Shown: positions 23,364-33,193, numbered from the stretch's first letter. The stretch is 40,736 nt of DNA from an uncultured Lachnospiraceae bacterium (GCA_947626715.1 CANQTG010000015.1:1-40736), one strand, 5' to 3'. The notes: generated by a model from the sequence alone, not told the origin. Made by a program: numbers and translations.

Positions 23364-24749
23364 ATGAAGAGAAAAGTATTATCGTTGATCTTGACGACGG
23401 CTATGACGGCGGCTCTGCTGGCAGGGTGCGGCAGCTCGGGCGGCGCGGCGGCTGACGGCGGAGACGCCGGAGACAGCGCGGCGGCGCAGACGGAGGAGGC
23501 CGCACCATCAAGCGACGACGGCGCTGCGGCGCAGGAAGAGGGCGCTGCGGGCGGCTCGCACAAGCTCACCGCATGGGCATGGGACGCAGGATTTAATATC
23601 CCGGCGCTGCAGGCGGCCGCGGACGACTACAAGGCGAATGTGGATCCTGACTTTGAGCTTGAGATCGTAGAGCAGTCCCAGTCGGAGGACATTGAGAACG
23701 CGGTCACGCTGGCGGGTTCTTCGGGAGATTACAGCACGCTGCCGGATATCTTCCTATTCCAAGACCACTGGATCCAGCGTTATGTGGCGGATTATCCGGA
23801 TGCGTTTGTGGACGTGGCGGACGCGGACGTAAACTGGGATGATTTCAGTCAGGAGAAGCTCTCCTATTCCACGATCAACGGTACGCATTACGGGTTCCCG
23901 GTAGACAACGGTACGGTAATCTGCGCATACAGAGTGGATCTGCTGGATCAGTGCGGTTATACGATCGACGATCTGACCGGCATCAGCTGGGACGACTTTA
24001 TCAAGATCGGTCAGGAAGTATATGACAAGACCGGCAAATACCTGCTTTCGATGGACGGCGACGGCAACGATTTGGTATATATGATGCTGCAGGCCGAGGG
24101 CGTTTCCCAGTTTAAGGACGGCAAGCCCAATATCGTAAACAACGAAAAGCTGGTAGAGGTCGTAAACAAGATCATAGAGATGGTACAGAAGAATGTGCTG
24201 TATCTGGCGAACGACTGGAACGGATATACCAATGAGACGATCGTAGGGGATATGGTCGCAGGCGTTATGAACGGCAACTGGATCATCCCGACCATCGAGC
24301 AGGTAGCGGAGAACAGCGGGAAATGGGAGATCACTTCCATGCCGACGCTGGAAGGCGGAGAAGGCTATGCGTCGAACGGCGGTTCTTCCCTGTACGTCAG
24401 CTCCAACTGCCAAGATCCGGCACTGGCGAAAGCGTTCTTAGCGTATACTTTCGGCGGCAGCACCGTTACCTATGACGGAGCGCTTCAGAACGGCGGCGTT
24501 ATCACGACCTGCATTTCCGCAGGCAAGTCCGACGTATACAATCAGGGCGTTGAATACTTCAATAACACCCCCATTTACGCCGATATCGTAGCGATGGGCG
24601 CAAACGTGCCGGTCGTAGAGCAGAGCGATTATCACTATACCTGCCGTCAGTACATTGCGGCGGCGATCATCAACGCCATCAACGGCGCGGATGTCATGAC
24701 GGAATTACAGGCTGCGGAAGATCAGCTTAACTTCGAGATGGGCAATTAA
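23364..24749 (+). CDS. Sugar ABC transporter substrate-binding lipoprotein
   Basis: 461 aa. The signal peptide ends in the lipobox LLAGC with Cys22 as lipidation site. An Ala/Gly/Asp/Glu-rich linker (about residues 24-65) follows, then a type I extracellular solute-binding fold (HKLTAWAWDAGFNIPALQAAADDYK; DIFLFQDHWIQRYV; DFIKIGQEVYDKTGKY; GGSSLYVSSNCQDP). GGAGG 7 nt upstream. It captures a sugar, probably an oligosaccharide, outside the membrane and delivers it to the two downstream permeases. Substrate is inferred from the beta- and alpha-galactosidase genes that follow. Confidence 0.93.
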   Translation: MKRKVLSLILTTAMTAALLAGCGSSGGAAADGGDAGDSAAAQTEEAAPSSDDGAAAQEEGAAGGSHKLTAWAWDAGFNIPALQAAADDYKANVDPDFELEIVEQSQSEDIENAVTLAGSSGDYSTLPDIFLFQDHWIQRYVADYPDAFVDVADADVNWDDFSQEKLSYSTINGTHYGFPVDNGTVICAYRVDLLDQCGYTIDDLTGISWDDFIKIGQEVYDKTGKYLLSMDGDGNDLVYMMLQAEGVSQFKDGKPNIVNNEKLVEVVNKIIEMVQKNVLYLANDWNGYTNETIVGDMVAGVMNGNWIIPTIEQVAENSGKWEITSMPTLEGGEGYASNGGSSLYVSSNCQDPALAKAFLAYTFGGSTVTYDGALQNGGVITTCISAGKSDVYNQGVEYFNNTPIYADIVAMGANVPVVEQSDYHYTCRQYIAAAIINAINGADVMTELQAAEDQLNFEMGN

Positions 24750-24778
24750 ATCCATTCAATAAAGGAAGTATGGCAGAT

Positions 24779-24812
24779 GGGGAATCGGTTCTTCTGATTC
24801 CCCGTTTGTTTT
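24779..24812 (+). terminator. Intercistronic hairpin between binding protein and permease
   Basis: Perfect 8-bp stem GGGGAATC (24779-24786) / GATTCCCC (24796-24803) then a T-rich run GTTTGTTTT. Probably an attenuating or 3'-protecting hairpin that keeps binding-protein mRNA in excess over permease mRNA. Confidence 0.65.
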
Positions 24813-24832
24813 AAGCAGAGGAGGATGGGAAA

Positions 24833-25729
24833 TTGAAGAAAAAAGGAATGAACGTGAGCGCAAAGCAGCGCGTGTGGGGCTGGATCTACCTCATGCCCGC
24901 GACGCTCCTGATCGCCGTTATGAGTTTTTATCCGATCATTCAGGCGGTGTTTACTTCGTTAAAGACGGGCTCGAGCGCAAAGATGGCGTGGGCCGACCCG
25001 ATATCCTATAATTATACGAGAATGTTTCAGGATAAGCTGTTTCTCCGCTCGGTGGGGAACACCTTCCTGTATCTGATCGTGGAAGTGCCGATCATGCTGA
25101 TCTTGGCGATATTGCTGGCGCAGCTTCTGAACAATAAAGATTTGAAATTCAGGGGATTTTTCCGCACCTGCGTATTCCTGCCGTGCGCGACCTCTCTGGT
25201 TTCCTATTCCCTGATCTTTAAATCCCTGTTCGCGACGCAGGGGCTGTTAAATTCCGTTCTGGTCCATTTGGGGATCTTACAGGAAAATTACAATTTCCTC
25301 GGTACGGCGGGCAGCGCCAGAGTCGTTATCATTCTTGCGCTGATCTGGAGATGGACCGGCTATAATATGGTGTTCTTCCTCGCCGGCCTGCAGAATATCG
25401 AATATTCGGTCTATGAAGCGGCGAAGATCGACGGCGCAAGCGGCTGGCAGACCTTCTGGCGGATCACCGTCCCGCTGCTGCGTCCGACGATCGTCATGAC
25501 GGCGATCATGTCCATCAACGGTACGCTGCAGCTGTTCGACGAATCCATGAACCTGACCGGCGGCGGCCCGGCCAATGCAACGATCACGATGTCGCATTAC
25601 ATTTACAACAATTCCTTCGGACAGGGGGTTGCAAACTTCGGATACGCGTCGGCGATGTCCTTCTTCGTATTCATTCTGGTGGCGGTGCTGTCCCTGATCA
25701 ATATGAAAGTAGGTGATAAACGTGACTAA
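24833..25729 (+). CDS. ABC sugar permease, MalF/UgpA type
   Basis: 298 aa with six membrane helices. The EAA loop EAAKIDGASGWQTFWRITVPLLRP (about 200-223) contacts the ATPase and identifies a CUT1 inner-membrane permease. The start is TTG at 24833 with GAGGAGG 7 nt upstream; an ATG at 24848 is possible. It forms a heterodimer with the next gene product. The last 8 nt overlap the preferred start of that gene. Confidence 0.92.
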   Translation: MKKKGMNVSAKQRVWGWIYLMPATLLIAVMSFYPIIQAVFTSLKTGSSAKMAWADPISYNYTRMFQDKLFLRSVGNTFLYLIVEVPIMLILAILLAQLLNNKDLKFRGFFRTCVFLPCATSLVSYSLIFKSLFATQGLLNSVLVHLGILQENYNFLGTAGSARVVIILALIWRWTGYNMVFFLAGLQNIEYSVYEAAKIDGASGWQTFWRITVPLLRPTIVMTAIMSINGTLQLFDESMNLTGGGPANATITMSHYIYNNSFGQGVANFGYASAMSFFVFILVAVLSLINMKVGDKRD

Positions 25730-26552
25730 GAAAATAAAGGGTTCCCATATTCAGCGCAGGCTGATCCCGTCCTATCTCTTTTTGATCCTCGTATCGTTTA
25801 TCTCGGTATTCCCGCTTTACTGGATGATCGCGGCGGCGACGAACCCGAGCGTAGAGGTGGCGCGCGGCCGGATCTGGTTCGGCACCTATCTGCTGGATAA
25901 TTTCCAGAATCTGCTCGCCAGACAGGATCTGTGGGGCGCGATGTGGCATTCCTTCCTGTATGCCTTTGTCCAGACCGTGGTGGCGATGCTGATCTGCTCG
26001 CTCGCGGGCTATGGTTTTGAGCTTTATCACGATAAGCAGAAGGATCTTGTATTCAGTATCCTGCTGCTCGCGATGATGGTGCCGCAGGTGGCGACGATGA
26101 TCCCGCTGTATAAGATGATCTCGGGCATGAAAATGCTCAACACCGTATGGGGCTTTATGCTGCCGGCGATCTCCACGCCGTTTTTGATCATGATGTTCCG
26201 GCAGAATTCGAGAAACTTCCCGGTGGATATCATGGAGGCGGCCCGTATCGACGGACTGAGCGAGATCCACATTTTCTTTCGCATGTATATGCCGATCATG
26301 AAATCGACCTATGCGGCGGCGGCCGTCATTACCTTTATGAACGCGTGGAACGCGTATCTGTGGCCGAAGGTCGTCTTAACGGATAATCGGGCGCAGACGA
26401 TGCCGATGCTGATCGCAAACCTGTCCGCCGGCTATACGGTGGATTACGGTATGCTGATGCTGGGCGTTTTGTTCTGTTCGATCCCTACGATGATCGTATT
26501 CTTTATTCTGCAGAAGCAGTTCGCGGAAGGTATCACCGGCGCGGTAAAATAA
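25722..26552 (+). CDS. ABC sugar permease, MalG/UgpE type
   Basis: 276 aa, six membrane helices, with the EAA loop EAARIDGLSEIHIFFRMYMPIMKS (about 190-213). It pairs with the preceding permease. GTG at 25722 is preferred because AAGTAGGTG ends 6 nt before it; a GTG at 25713 in frame would be the longest form. It overlaps the previous stop by 8 nt. No ATP-binding subunit is encoded in the window. Confidence 0.92.
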   Translation: MTKKIKGSHIQRRLIPSYLFLILVSFISVFPLYWMIAAATNPSVEVARGRIWFGTYLLDNFQNLLARQDLWGAMWHSFLYAFVQTVVAMLICSLAGYGFELYHDKQKDLVFSILLLAMMVPQVATMIPLYKMISGMKMLNTVWGFMLPAISTPFLIMMFRQNSRNFPVDIMEAARIDGLSEIHIFFRMYMPIMKSTYAAAAVITFMNAWNAYLWPKVVLTDNRAQTMPMLIANLSAGYTVDYGMLMLGVLFCSIPTMIVFFILQKQFAEGITGAVK

Positions 26553-26670
26553 CGGTATGGTTTCAGGCTTTGGGCCGTTTGCAGAACTTTGCTCCCGTCA
26601 GGGAGGCGATAGGAGAAAGACGGAGTTTTGCGGCGGCCCCTTGCTATGAGCGCGGATAGAAGGAGGAAAG

Positions 26671-29600
26671 ATGGGTACATTTGATTATGCAAAGCTGAGC
26701 GATCCGGGATTTTTCATGGAAAACCGCATGGAAGCGCATTCGGATCATATTGCTTACCAAAACGACAAAGAGCTTGCGCGGGGGACGTCGGGGCTCCGTT
26801 ATTCTCTGGACGGGCTGTGGAAGTTTCATTATGCAAGAAATCTTGCAGCGGCGATCCCCGGATTTGAACGGGAATCCTACGACTGCCGTCCGTGGGACGA
26901 TATCCGCGTGCCGGCGCATATCCAGATGGAGGGGTACGACGTTCCGCAGTATGTGAACACGCAGTATCCGTGGGACGGCAGGGAGGAGATCTGGTTTGAC
27001 GAGATCCCGAAGGAGTTTAACCCGACCGCAAGCTATGTGAAATACGTAACGCTGCCGGAAGGGTTTGTAAAGGAAGGCGTCTATATCTCCTTTCAGGGCG
27101 TCGAGAGCGCGCTTGCGCTCTGGGTCAACGGAAGCTATGTCGGCTACAGTGAGGACAGCTTTACGCCGTCGGAGTTTGACCTGACCCCTTACTGGAAGGA
27201 CGGGGAGAATAAGATCGCGGTGCAGGTGTTTAAGTGGACGTCCTCAAGCTGGTGCGAGGATCAGGATTTCTTCCGCTTTTCCGGTATCTTTCGCAGCGTG
27301 TACCTCTATACGATCCCCCGCCTGCATGTCTATGACCTGAAGGCGGAGCCGTTATTGGAGGAGGATCTAAGGACGGGAGAGCTTGCGCTTGCGCTGCGTA
27401 CCGTCGGGAGCGGCAGCGCGAGGATCACGCTGTCGGATCAGGACGGCACCCTGTTTTGTAAGGAGCTTGCCGTCACGGAGGAAAAGACCGTATTGCGCGA
27501 GCCGGTGGAAGCGCCAAAGCTGTGGAGCGCGGAAGAGCCGAATCTCTATACGCTGCGGATCGAGCTGACGGATACGGAAGGGGCGCCCTGCGAGCTAATC
27601 TCTGAGAAGATCGGCTTTCGGCGCTTTGAACTGAAAGACGGGCTGATGTGCCTGAACGGGAAGCGCATCGTTTTCAAGGGCGTAAACCGCCATGAGTTTA
27701 GCAGCGTGACGGGCCGCGTGGTATCGAAGGAAGAGCTGCTGCAGGATATCGTCACGATGAAGCGAAACAACATCAACGCGGTGCGTACCTGCCATTATCC
27801 GGATGATTCCCTCGTTTACCGAATGTGCGACGAATACGGCATTTATATGATAGCCGAGAACAATATGGAAACGCACGGTACGTGGGACGCCTGCTGGCGC
27901 GGCGAGATTACGCGGGACGGTGTGCTGCCGGGCGACCATATGGAATGGGAGCCGATGCTGTTAGACAGGGTCAATTCCTGTTACCAGAAGGATAAAAACC
28001 ACCCGGCCATCCTGATCTGGTCGTGCGGGAACGAATCGCTGGGCGGCAGGGTCATCTATGACATGTCGCAGAAGTTCCGCGAGCTGGATCCGCACCGTCT
28101 GGTGCATTACGAGGGCATATTCCATGACAGGCGCTATAACGATACCAGCGATATGGAGAGCCAGATGTATTCGTCGGTGGAAAGCATACGGGAATATCTT
28201 GCCGAGCACAGGGAGAAGCCGTTCCTTTGCTGCGAGTATACGCACGCGATGGGCAATTCCTGCGGCGGTATGCATAAGTACACGGAGCTGTCCGATACGG
28301 AGCCGCTCTATCAGGGCGGTTTTATCTGGGACTATATCGACCAGTCTATCCTGAAAAAGGACCGCTACGGAAAAGAATTTCAGGCGTACGGCGGCGATTT
28401 CGGCGACCGGCCGAGCGATTACAGCTTCAGCGGCGACGGGATCTGCTACGGCGGGGAACGGGACGCCTCGCCCAAAATGCAGGAGGTCAAATATAACTAT
28501 CAGAATATCGCCGTGAGCTTTGACGAACAGAGTTTTACCGTGAAAAATAAACATCTGTTTTTAAATACCGATGTCTTTGCCTGCGAAGCGATCCTAGAGC
28601 GCGAGGGCGTACAGGTGGAAAAGCGGCATCTGGAAACGGCTGTCGCGCCGCTGTCGCAGGAAAGCTACCCGCTCCCGTTTGCGATTCCCACGGATGCGGA
28701 ATATGCGCTCACGATCTCCTTTACCCTAAAGGAGGATACCGCATGGGCGAAGGCCGGGCATGAAGTGGCGTTCGGGCAGCGGATCTATAAAAAGCCTAAG
28801 ATATTTACGACGCCCGACCGGCCGATGCGCGTCATACACGGCAAATGGAACCTCGGCGTAAGGGGCGACGGCTTTGAAGTCCTCTTTTCCGATAACAACA
28901 GCGGGCTGGTTTCTTACCGTTACGCCGGAAAGGAAATGCTGGAAAAAATCCCGATGCCGAACTTCTGGCGCGCGCCGGTAGACAATGACAACGGGCGCAG
29001 GATGCAGGGACGGATGGCGCAGTGGAAGATCGCGAGCCTTTACGCCGGTATGTGCGGCGAAGGGATGAACGATATCAAGAAGCCGCTCATAACGCAGACG
29101 GAGCGTTCCGTGTCCGTCGCCTATGAATACGAGCTGCCGACGACGCCAAAGAGCGTATGCACGGTGACGTATACGGTGTTCGGAGACGGCACGGTCGAGA
29201 CGAAGCTGGCCTATGACCCGGTAAAGGAGCTCGGGGACATGCCGGAATTTGGTATGCTGTTTCGGCTGAACGCGGATTACGACCGTTTGGAATGGTACGG
29301 GCTCGGCCCAGAGGAAACCTATGCGGACCGGAAATGCGGCGCAAAGCTGGGGATCTATAAGAACCGCGTGGCGGATAATATGGCGAAATACCTAACGCCG
29401 CAGGAATGCGGCAATAAGGTGGGCGTGCGCTATGCCAAAGTAACGGATGCAAAGGGGAGAGGGCTCTTGTTCGAGGGGGACGAGCTTTTCTTTTCGGCGC
29501 TTCCCTATACGCCGCATGAGCTGGAGCTGGCTTCTCACAGCTATGAGCTGCCGCCGGTCCATTATACCGTCGTGCGGGTGGCGAAAGCGCAGATGGGCGT

Positions 29601-29697
29601 CGGCGGGGACGACAGCTGGGGCTCCCCGGTGCTGCCGGAATATCTGATCGACGTGACAAAGCCTTTAGAGCTGACGTTCCGCTTCCGGGGGATCTAA
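26671..29697 (+). CDS. lacZ: Beta-galactosidase, glycoside hydrolase family 2
   Basis: 1008 aa, full LacZ length and five-domain order: jelly-roll sugar-binding domain (DGLWKFHYARN near 50; VPAHIQMEGYDVPQYVNTQYPW), immunoglobulin-like domain, TIM barrel, second Ig domain and the C-terminal Bgal small-chain domain. The catalytic acid/base is Glu455 in IWSCGNESLGG and the nucleophile Glu522 in CCEYTHAMGNS. No signal peptide, so it cleaves imported beta-galactosides inside the cell. AAGGAGGAAAG immediately upstream. It is 118 nt after the permease gene on the same strand and probably belongs to the transporter operon. Confidence 0.95.
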   Translation: MGTFDYAKLSDPGFFMENRMEAHSDHIAYQNDKELARGTSGLRYSLDGLWKFHYARNLAAAIPGFERESYDCRPWDDIRVPAHIQMEGYDVPQYVNTQYPWDGREEIWFDEIPKEFNPTASYVKYVTLPEGFVKEGVYISFQGVESALALWVNGSYVGYSEDSFTPSEFDLTPYWKDGENKIAVQVFKWTSSSWCEDQDFFRFSGIFRSVYLYTIPRLHVYDLKAEPLLEEDLRTGELALALRTVGSGSARITLSDQDGTLFCKELAVTEEKTVLREPVEAPKLWSAEEPNLYTLRIELTDTEGAPCELISEKIGFRRFELKDGLMCLNGKRIVFKGVNRHEFSSVTGRVVSKEELLQDIVTMKRNNINAVRTCHYPDDSLVYRMCDEYGIYMIAENNMETHGTWDACWRGEITRDGVLPGDHMEWEPMLLDRVNSCYQKDKNHPAILIWSCGNESLGGRVIYDMSQKFRELDPHRLVHYEGIFHDRRYNDTSDMESQMYSSVESIREYLAEHREKPFLCCEYTHAMGNSCGGMHKYTELSDTEPLYQGGFIWDYIDQSILKKDRYGKEFQAYGGDFGDRPSDYSFSGDGICYGGERDASPKMQEVKYNYQNIAVSFDEQSFTVKNKHLFLNTDVFACEAILEREGVQVEKRHLETAVAPLSQESYPLPFAIPTDAEYALTISFTLKEDTAWAKAGHEVAFGQRIYKKPKIFTTPDRPMRVIHGKWNLGVRGDGFEVLFSDNNSGLVSYRYAGKEMLEKIPMPNFWRAPVDNDNGRRMQGRMAQWKIASLYAGMCGEGMNDIKKPLITQTERSVSVAYEYELPTTPKSVCTVTYTVFGDGTVETKLAYDPVKELGDMPEFGMLFRLNADYDRLEWYGLGPEETYADRKCGAKLGIYKNRVADNMAKYLTPQECGNKVGVRYAKVTDAKGRGLLFEGDELFFSALPYTPHELELASHSYELPPVHYTVVRVAKAQMGVGGDDSWGSPVLPEYLIDVTKPLELTFRFRGI

Positions 29698-29720
29698 TGA
29701 ATTAAAGAAGGATAACAAAC

Positions 29721-29758
29721 GGCGGGCCGCCTGATACAGGGACGGCCCGCCGCTTTAT
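29721..29758. terminator. Bidirectional terminator between lacZ and the alpha-galactosidase gene
   Basis: GGCGGGCCG (29721-29729) pairs with CGGCCCGCC (29743-29751); GCTTTATT follows on the + strand. On the reverse strand the tract is TTTGTTATCC. It lies between two convergent genes. Confidence 0.75.
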
Positions 29759-29762
29759 TGGG

Positions 29763-31994
29763 TCAGTTTTCTTTTTCCGACACTACGAATATTTTGGAGA
29801 AGCAGCCGCCCTCCTGCGGGATCAGCGCTTCCTCCCCGAGCAGCAGCCCGGCGTTCATCAGCTCGTCGCCAAAGAACGTCCGGCCCTCTCTGCCGCTTAC
29901 CGTATATTCCTTTTCGGGCGAAAGCCCCGCGAGCCGGATACGCCGCCAAGAGCCGTTTGGCGATCCGGGGAAGAGATAATAGCCGACCAGCGCCTCGCTC
30001 TGATTGTCGTTGACGACCATCCACGCGGCTTCGTCTCCCGCAAACGGGCTTTTGAGCCTGTAAAACTTACCTTTCATGACCAGCTCCCGATAGCGTTTCA
30101 CAAAGGCGATCTGCCGCTTTAACAGAAGGCATTCTTTCTCGTCTAAGGTATTTAAGTCCATCTCGCAGCCGAACATGCCGAACATCGCGACGTTTCCCCG
30201 CAGTGAGAGCGGCGTTACCCGCCCAGTCTGCATATTGGGGACGTCGGAGACGTGCGCGGCCATCATGCTCAGCGGATAGACATAGGACGTGCCGTACTGT
30301 ATCAGGATTCGCTCGAGTGCGTCCGTATCGTCGCTCGTCCATGCCTGCGGCGCATAGTAGAGCATACCCGGATCGAAACGCGCGCCCCCTGCCGAGCAGG
30401 ATTCAAAGAGGATATTGGGGAAACGCCCGATCAAGCGTTCATACAGCTCGTATACTCCCAGCACGTACCGGTGCATGACCTGCCCCTGCTGGCCTGCAGG
30501 CGCGGCGGCGGAATAGCATTCCGTCAAATACCGGTTCATATCCCATTTTACATAATCGACTGAGGCGTTTGAAAGCGCCGTTTCCATCTTTTCATACAGA
30601 TAGTCCCGCACCTCCCTGCGGGAGAAGTCCAGCACATACTGGTAACGGCTAAGGAGCGGCCTGTGCCCCGGCGCATAGAGGATCCAGTCGGGGTGCGCCC
30701 GGTACAGGTCGGAATCCGGGTTGACCATCTCCGGCTCGAACCAGAGGCCGAAGCGCATTCCCATCGCATGGATCTTTTCGGACAGTCCTTCGATCCCGCC
30801 AGGGAGCTTTTCCTTATTCGTCACGTACCAGTCTCCCAGCCCTTTGGTATCGTCGTCCCGTTCGCCGAACCAGCCGTCGTCCAGCACGAAGAGCTCCAGC
30901 CCCAGTTCCTTTCCTCTGCGGGCGATCTCAAGCACCTTGTCTTCCGTAAAGGCCGCGCCCGTCGCTTCCCAGTTATTGATGACCAGAGGACGCTCTCTAT
31001 CCCGCCAGACGCCCCGCGCCAGATGCGTCCGGTACAGCTCGTGATAGGTCTGGCTCATGCCGTTTAAGCCGTCCCTCGTATAGACCAGCACCGCCTCCGG
31101 GCTCTGGAAGGTCTCCCCCGGCGCAAGCTCCCAGTCAAACCAAGCCGGGTGGATCCCAAGCTGCACGCGCGCCGTCCCGAAGGTGTCCGCCTCTGCCTGT
31201 TCTAAGTGGTTGCCGCTGTAGATCAGGCTAAAGCCCAATACCTCGCCGCTCATCTCGTCCGTCCCAGGGCGCTTTAGGGCGAGGAAGGGGTTGTATTCCC
31301 CGCTGCTGCTTCCCCTCGTGCTCCCGATCCTATGAAGGCCCTCCTCGAGCTTTAGATTTTTTACGTGCCGCTCTCTGGCCCATGCGCCGGTCAGATACAG
31401 CAGCTCATAGTCGGAATCGGGCAGATCGACGCTCGCGCTCATGACCCGCCGCAGGATACAGCGTTCTGTTCCGTCGTTGCAGAATCTCACGCTGCGCGCG
31501 ATCGCAGGAAAGTCCCGGAAAATACTGTAGCTCAGGATACAGCGCATACCGCTGAGCGTATCGCGCAGGGCGATCTCCAGCGTCTGCGCCTCGCCGTCGT
31601 CCTGCGTATACACTGCGGGGAGCCCTTCCAGCTTTTTCTTGCCCGCAAAGATCTCATGCGACTCATAGCGAAAGTCAAAGATCCTGTTTTCGTTTGCCGC
31701 CTCCAGCACAAAGGCGGGCTCCCGGAAATCCCCCCTTCCGGCGCAGGGATATTCCTGCTTCGTATGCTGCATACTCAGAAAGGAAGCGTCCCCCTCCTCG
31801 TAGGCGCTCATCGAGCGGGGATGCCCTGCGGATATCCCGCCCTCGAGCAGATGGCCGAAATCCTCCCGGTGGCGGATCCGCCTGCCGTAATACAGACTGC
31901 CTATCTGCCCGTTTTTCAATATCTGCATGATATAACTGACGTCCTGATTGTAGAGATGAAATTCTCCCGTCTCTTTGGAAAAAATGATCGGCAT
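29763..31994 (-). CDS. Alpha-galactosidase, glycoside hydrolase family 36
   Basis: 743 aa from the ATG at 31994, with AGGAGGGAGGG a few nt upstream; the frame is open for 84 more codons but that extension is junk and runs into asnA. GH36 hallmarks are clear: the nucleophile Asp485 in YVKWDMNR and the acid/base Asp555 in AWTSDDTDALE, 70 residues apart as in characterised members such as Geobacillus AgaA; also ESCSAGGARFDPGML. It has no signal peptide. It removes alpha-1,6-galactose from melibiose, raffinose or stachyose-type sugars. With the beta-galactosidase and transporter it makes up a galactoside pathway. It sits 53 nt after asnA on the same strand and has no visible promoter of its own. 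Confidence 0.95.
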   Translation of the reverse strand: MPIIFSKETGEFHLYNQDVSYIMQILKNGQIGSLYYGRRIRHREDFGHLLEGGISAGHPRSMSAYEEGDASFLSMQHTKQEYPCAGRGDFREPAFVLEAANENRIFDFRYESHEIFAGKKKLEGLPAVYTQDDGEAQTLEIALRDTLSGMRCILSYSIFRDFPAIARSVRFCNDGTERCILRRVMSASVDLPDSDYELLYLTGAWARERHVKNLKLEEGLHRIGSTRGSSSGEYNPFLALKRPGTDEMSGEVLGFSLIYSGNHLEQAEADTFGTARVQLGIHPAWFDWELAPGETFQSPEAVLVYTRDGLNGMSQTYHELYRTHLARGVWRDRERPLVINNWEATGAAFTEDKVLEIARRGKELGLELFVLDDGWFGERDDDTKGLGDWYVTNKEKLPGGIEGLSEKIHAMGMRFGLWFEPEMVNPDSDLYRAHPDWILYAPGHRPLLSRYQYVLDFSRREVRDYLYEKMETALSNASVDYVKWDMNRYLTECYSAAAPAGQQGQVMHRYVLGVYELYERLIGRFPNILFESCSAGGARFDPGMLYYAPQAWTSDDTDALERILIQYGTSYVYPLSMMAAHVSDVPNMQTGRVTPLSLRGNVAMFGMFGCEMDLNTLDEKECLLLKRQIAFVKRYRELVMKGKFYRLKSPFAGDEAAWMVVNDNQSEALVGYYLFPGSPNGSWRRIRLAGLSPEKEYTVSGREGRTFFGDELMNAGLLLGEEALIPQEGGCFSKIFVVSEKEN

Positions 31995-32047
31995 ATTTGC
32001 CCTCCCTCCTGTAAGCGTCTTTTGCGCGGCGGCTCTCTTTCGTCTCT

Positions 32048-33058
32048 TTACAGGAGAGCGACGCCCCGTTTTCTGATCTCTTCGAGTGTCTCTTTGGGCC
32101 AGAGAGAGGACTGCACCTCTCCGATATGCGCTTTGCGCAGGAAAAACATACAGATACGGGACTGTCCGATCCCGCCGCCGATGGTATAGGGGAGCTCCCC
32201 GTTTAGGACGGCCCTCTGGAACGGCAGGTCGGCGCGTTCTGTGCATCCGGCCTTTTTTAACTGCGTTTTCAGGGAAGTCTCGTCCACGCGGATCCCCATA
32301 GAAGAGAGCTCCAGCGCAATGTCGAGCACGGGATAATAGACGACGATATCGGCGTTTAAGGTCCAGTCGTCATAGTCCGGCGCGCGCCCGTCGTGCGGCT
32401 TGCCGGAGCGCAGCAGATCGCCGATCTGCATGATACAGACCGCGCCTTTTTCCTTTACGATACGGTATTCGCGCTCTTTGGGCACAAGCTCGGGATAGAG
32501 ATCCTCCAATTCCTGCGAGGTGAGAAAGAAGATATCCTCCGGCAGAAATTCCCTGATGTAGTCATATTTGATCGACATGTATTTTTCCGTCAGGCGCAGC
32601 GCCTTGTAGACTGTCCGCACTGTGTTTTTTAACGTGTCCAGATTGCGCTCGTCTTTGGAGATGATCTTTTCCCAGTCCCACTGATCGACATAGATCGAAT
32701 GGATATTGTCCGTCTGCTCGTCTCTTCGGATCGCGCTCATATCGGTGTATAATCCCTCGCCGAGCTTGAAATCATATTTTTTCAGGGCGTAGCGTTTCCA
32801 TTTTGCGAGAGACTGTACGATCTCGGCGGGCGCTTCGTCCTGATCCTTGATACCGAAGGAGACCGGACGCTCGACGCCGTTGAGATTGTCGTTGAGGCCG
32901 GAAGCGGGATCGACGAACAGCGGCGCGGATACGCGCAGCAGATTGAGCTGTTCGGCGAGGATCGTCTGGAAAAAGTCCTTGACGGTCTTGATCGCGACCT
33001 GCGTTTCGTGCAGGTCGAGCGCGGAACAGTAGTTAGGTGGAATTAGGCATGTTCTCAT
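32048..33058 (-). CDS. asnA: Aspartate--ammonia ligase (AsnA)
   Basis: 336 aa class II-synthetase-like enzyme making asparagine from aspartate, ATP and ammonia. Clear AsnA sequence: LNLLRVSAPLFVDPASGLNDNLNGVERPVSF, LYTDMSAIRRDE, SIYVDQWDWEKII, and IGGGIGQSRICMFFL near the end. AAAGGA 9-10 nt upstream. It diverges from the radical SAM gene with a roughly 190-nt shared control region. No T-box was seen in the short leader. The next gene downstream is an alpha-galactosidase, with which it may be co-transcribed though there is no metabolic link. Confidence 0.97.
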   Translation of the reverse strand: MRTCLIPPNYCSALDLHETQVAIKTVKDFFQTILAEQLNLLRVSAPLFVDPASGLNDNLNGVERPVSFGIKDQDEAPAEIVQSLAKWKRYALKKYDFKLGEGLYTDMSAIRRDEQTDNIHSIYVDQWDWEKIISKDERNLDTLKNTVRTVYKALRLTEKYMSIKYDYIREFLPEDIFFLTSQELEDLYPELVPKEREYRIVKEKGAVCIMQIGDLLRSGKPHDGRAPDYDDWTLNADIVVYYPVLDIALELSSMGIRVDETSLKTQLKKAGCTERADLPFQRAVLNGELPYTIGGGIGQSRICMFFLRKAHIGEVQSSLWPKETLEEIRKRGVALL

Positions 33059-33101
33059 GGTTTGCGATATCCTTTCTCTTTCATAGGTAGACTTTGCTTT
33101 T

Positions 33102-33130
33102 ATTTAAACGCTTTTTGTGTCCGAATGCAA
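33102..33130 (-). promoter_or_regulatory. Promoter of asnA
   Basis: Reverse strand: -35 TTGCAT (33125-33130), 17-bp spacer, -10 TTAAAT (33102-33107), about 40 nt from the start codon. Confidence 0.55.
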
Positions 33131-33142
33131 GAAAATATTTAT

Positions 33143-33156
33143 CGAAAATATGTTCG
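33143..33156. promoter_or_regulatory. Candidate LexA (SOS) box
   Basis: CGAAAATATGTTCG matches the Gram-positive LexA/DinR box CGAACATATGTTCG at 13 of 14 positions. It ends 8 bp before the -35 of the DNA-repair radical SAM gene and 12 bp upstream of the asnA -35. Confidence 0.6.
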
Positions 33157-33164
33157 GAAAACAC

Positions 33165-33193
33165 TTGTTCGGAATCGCTTCCTGTGGTACAAT
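33165..33193 (+). promoter_or_regulatory. Promoter of the radical SAM repair operon
   Basis: -35 TTGTTC (33165-33170), 17-bp spacer, -10 TACAAT (33188-33193); the preferred start is about 45 nt past the transcription start. Confidence 0.6.

Noticed and set aside
31995..32246. 84-codon N-terminal extension of the alpha-galactosidase
   Set aside because: It overlaps asnA in another frame and is Arg-rich non-family sequence; a strong ribosome binding site marks the ATG at 31994.
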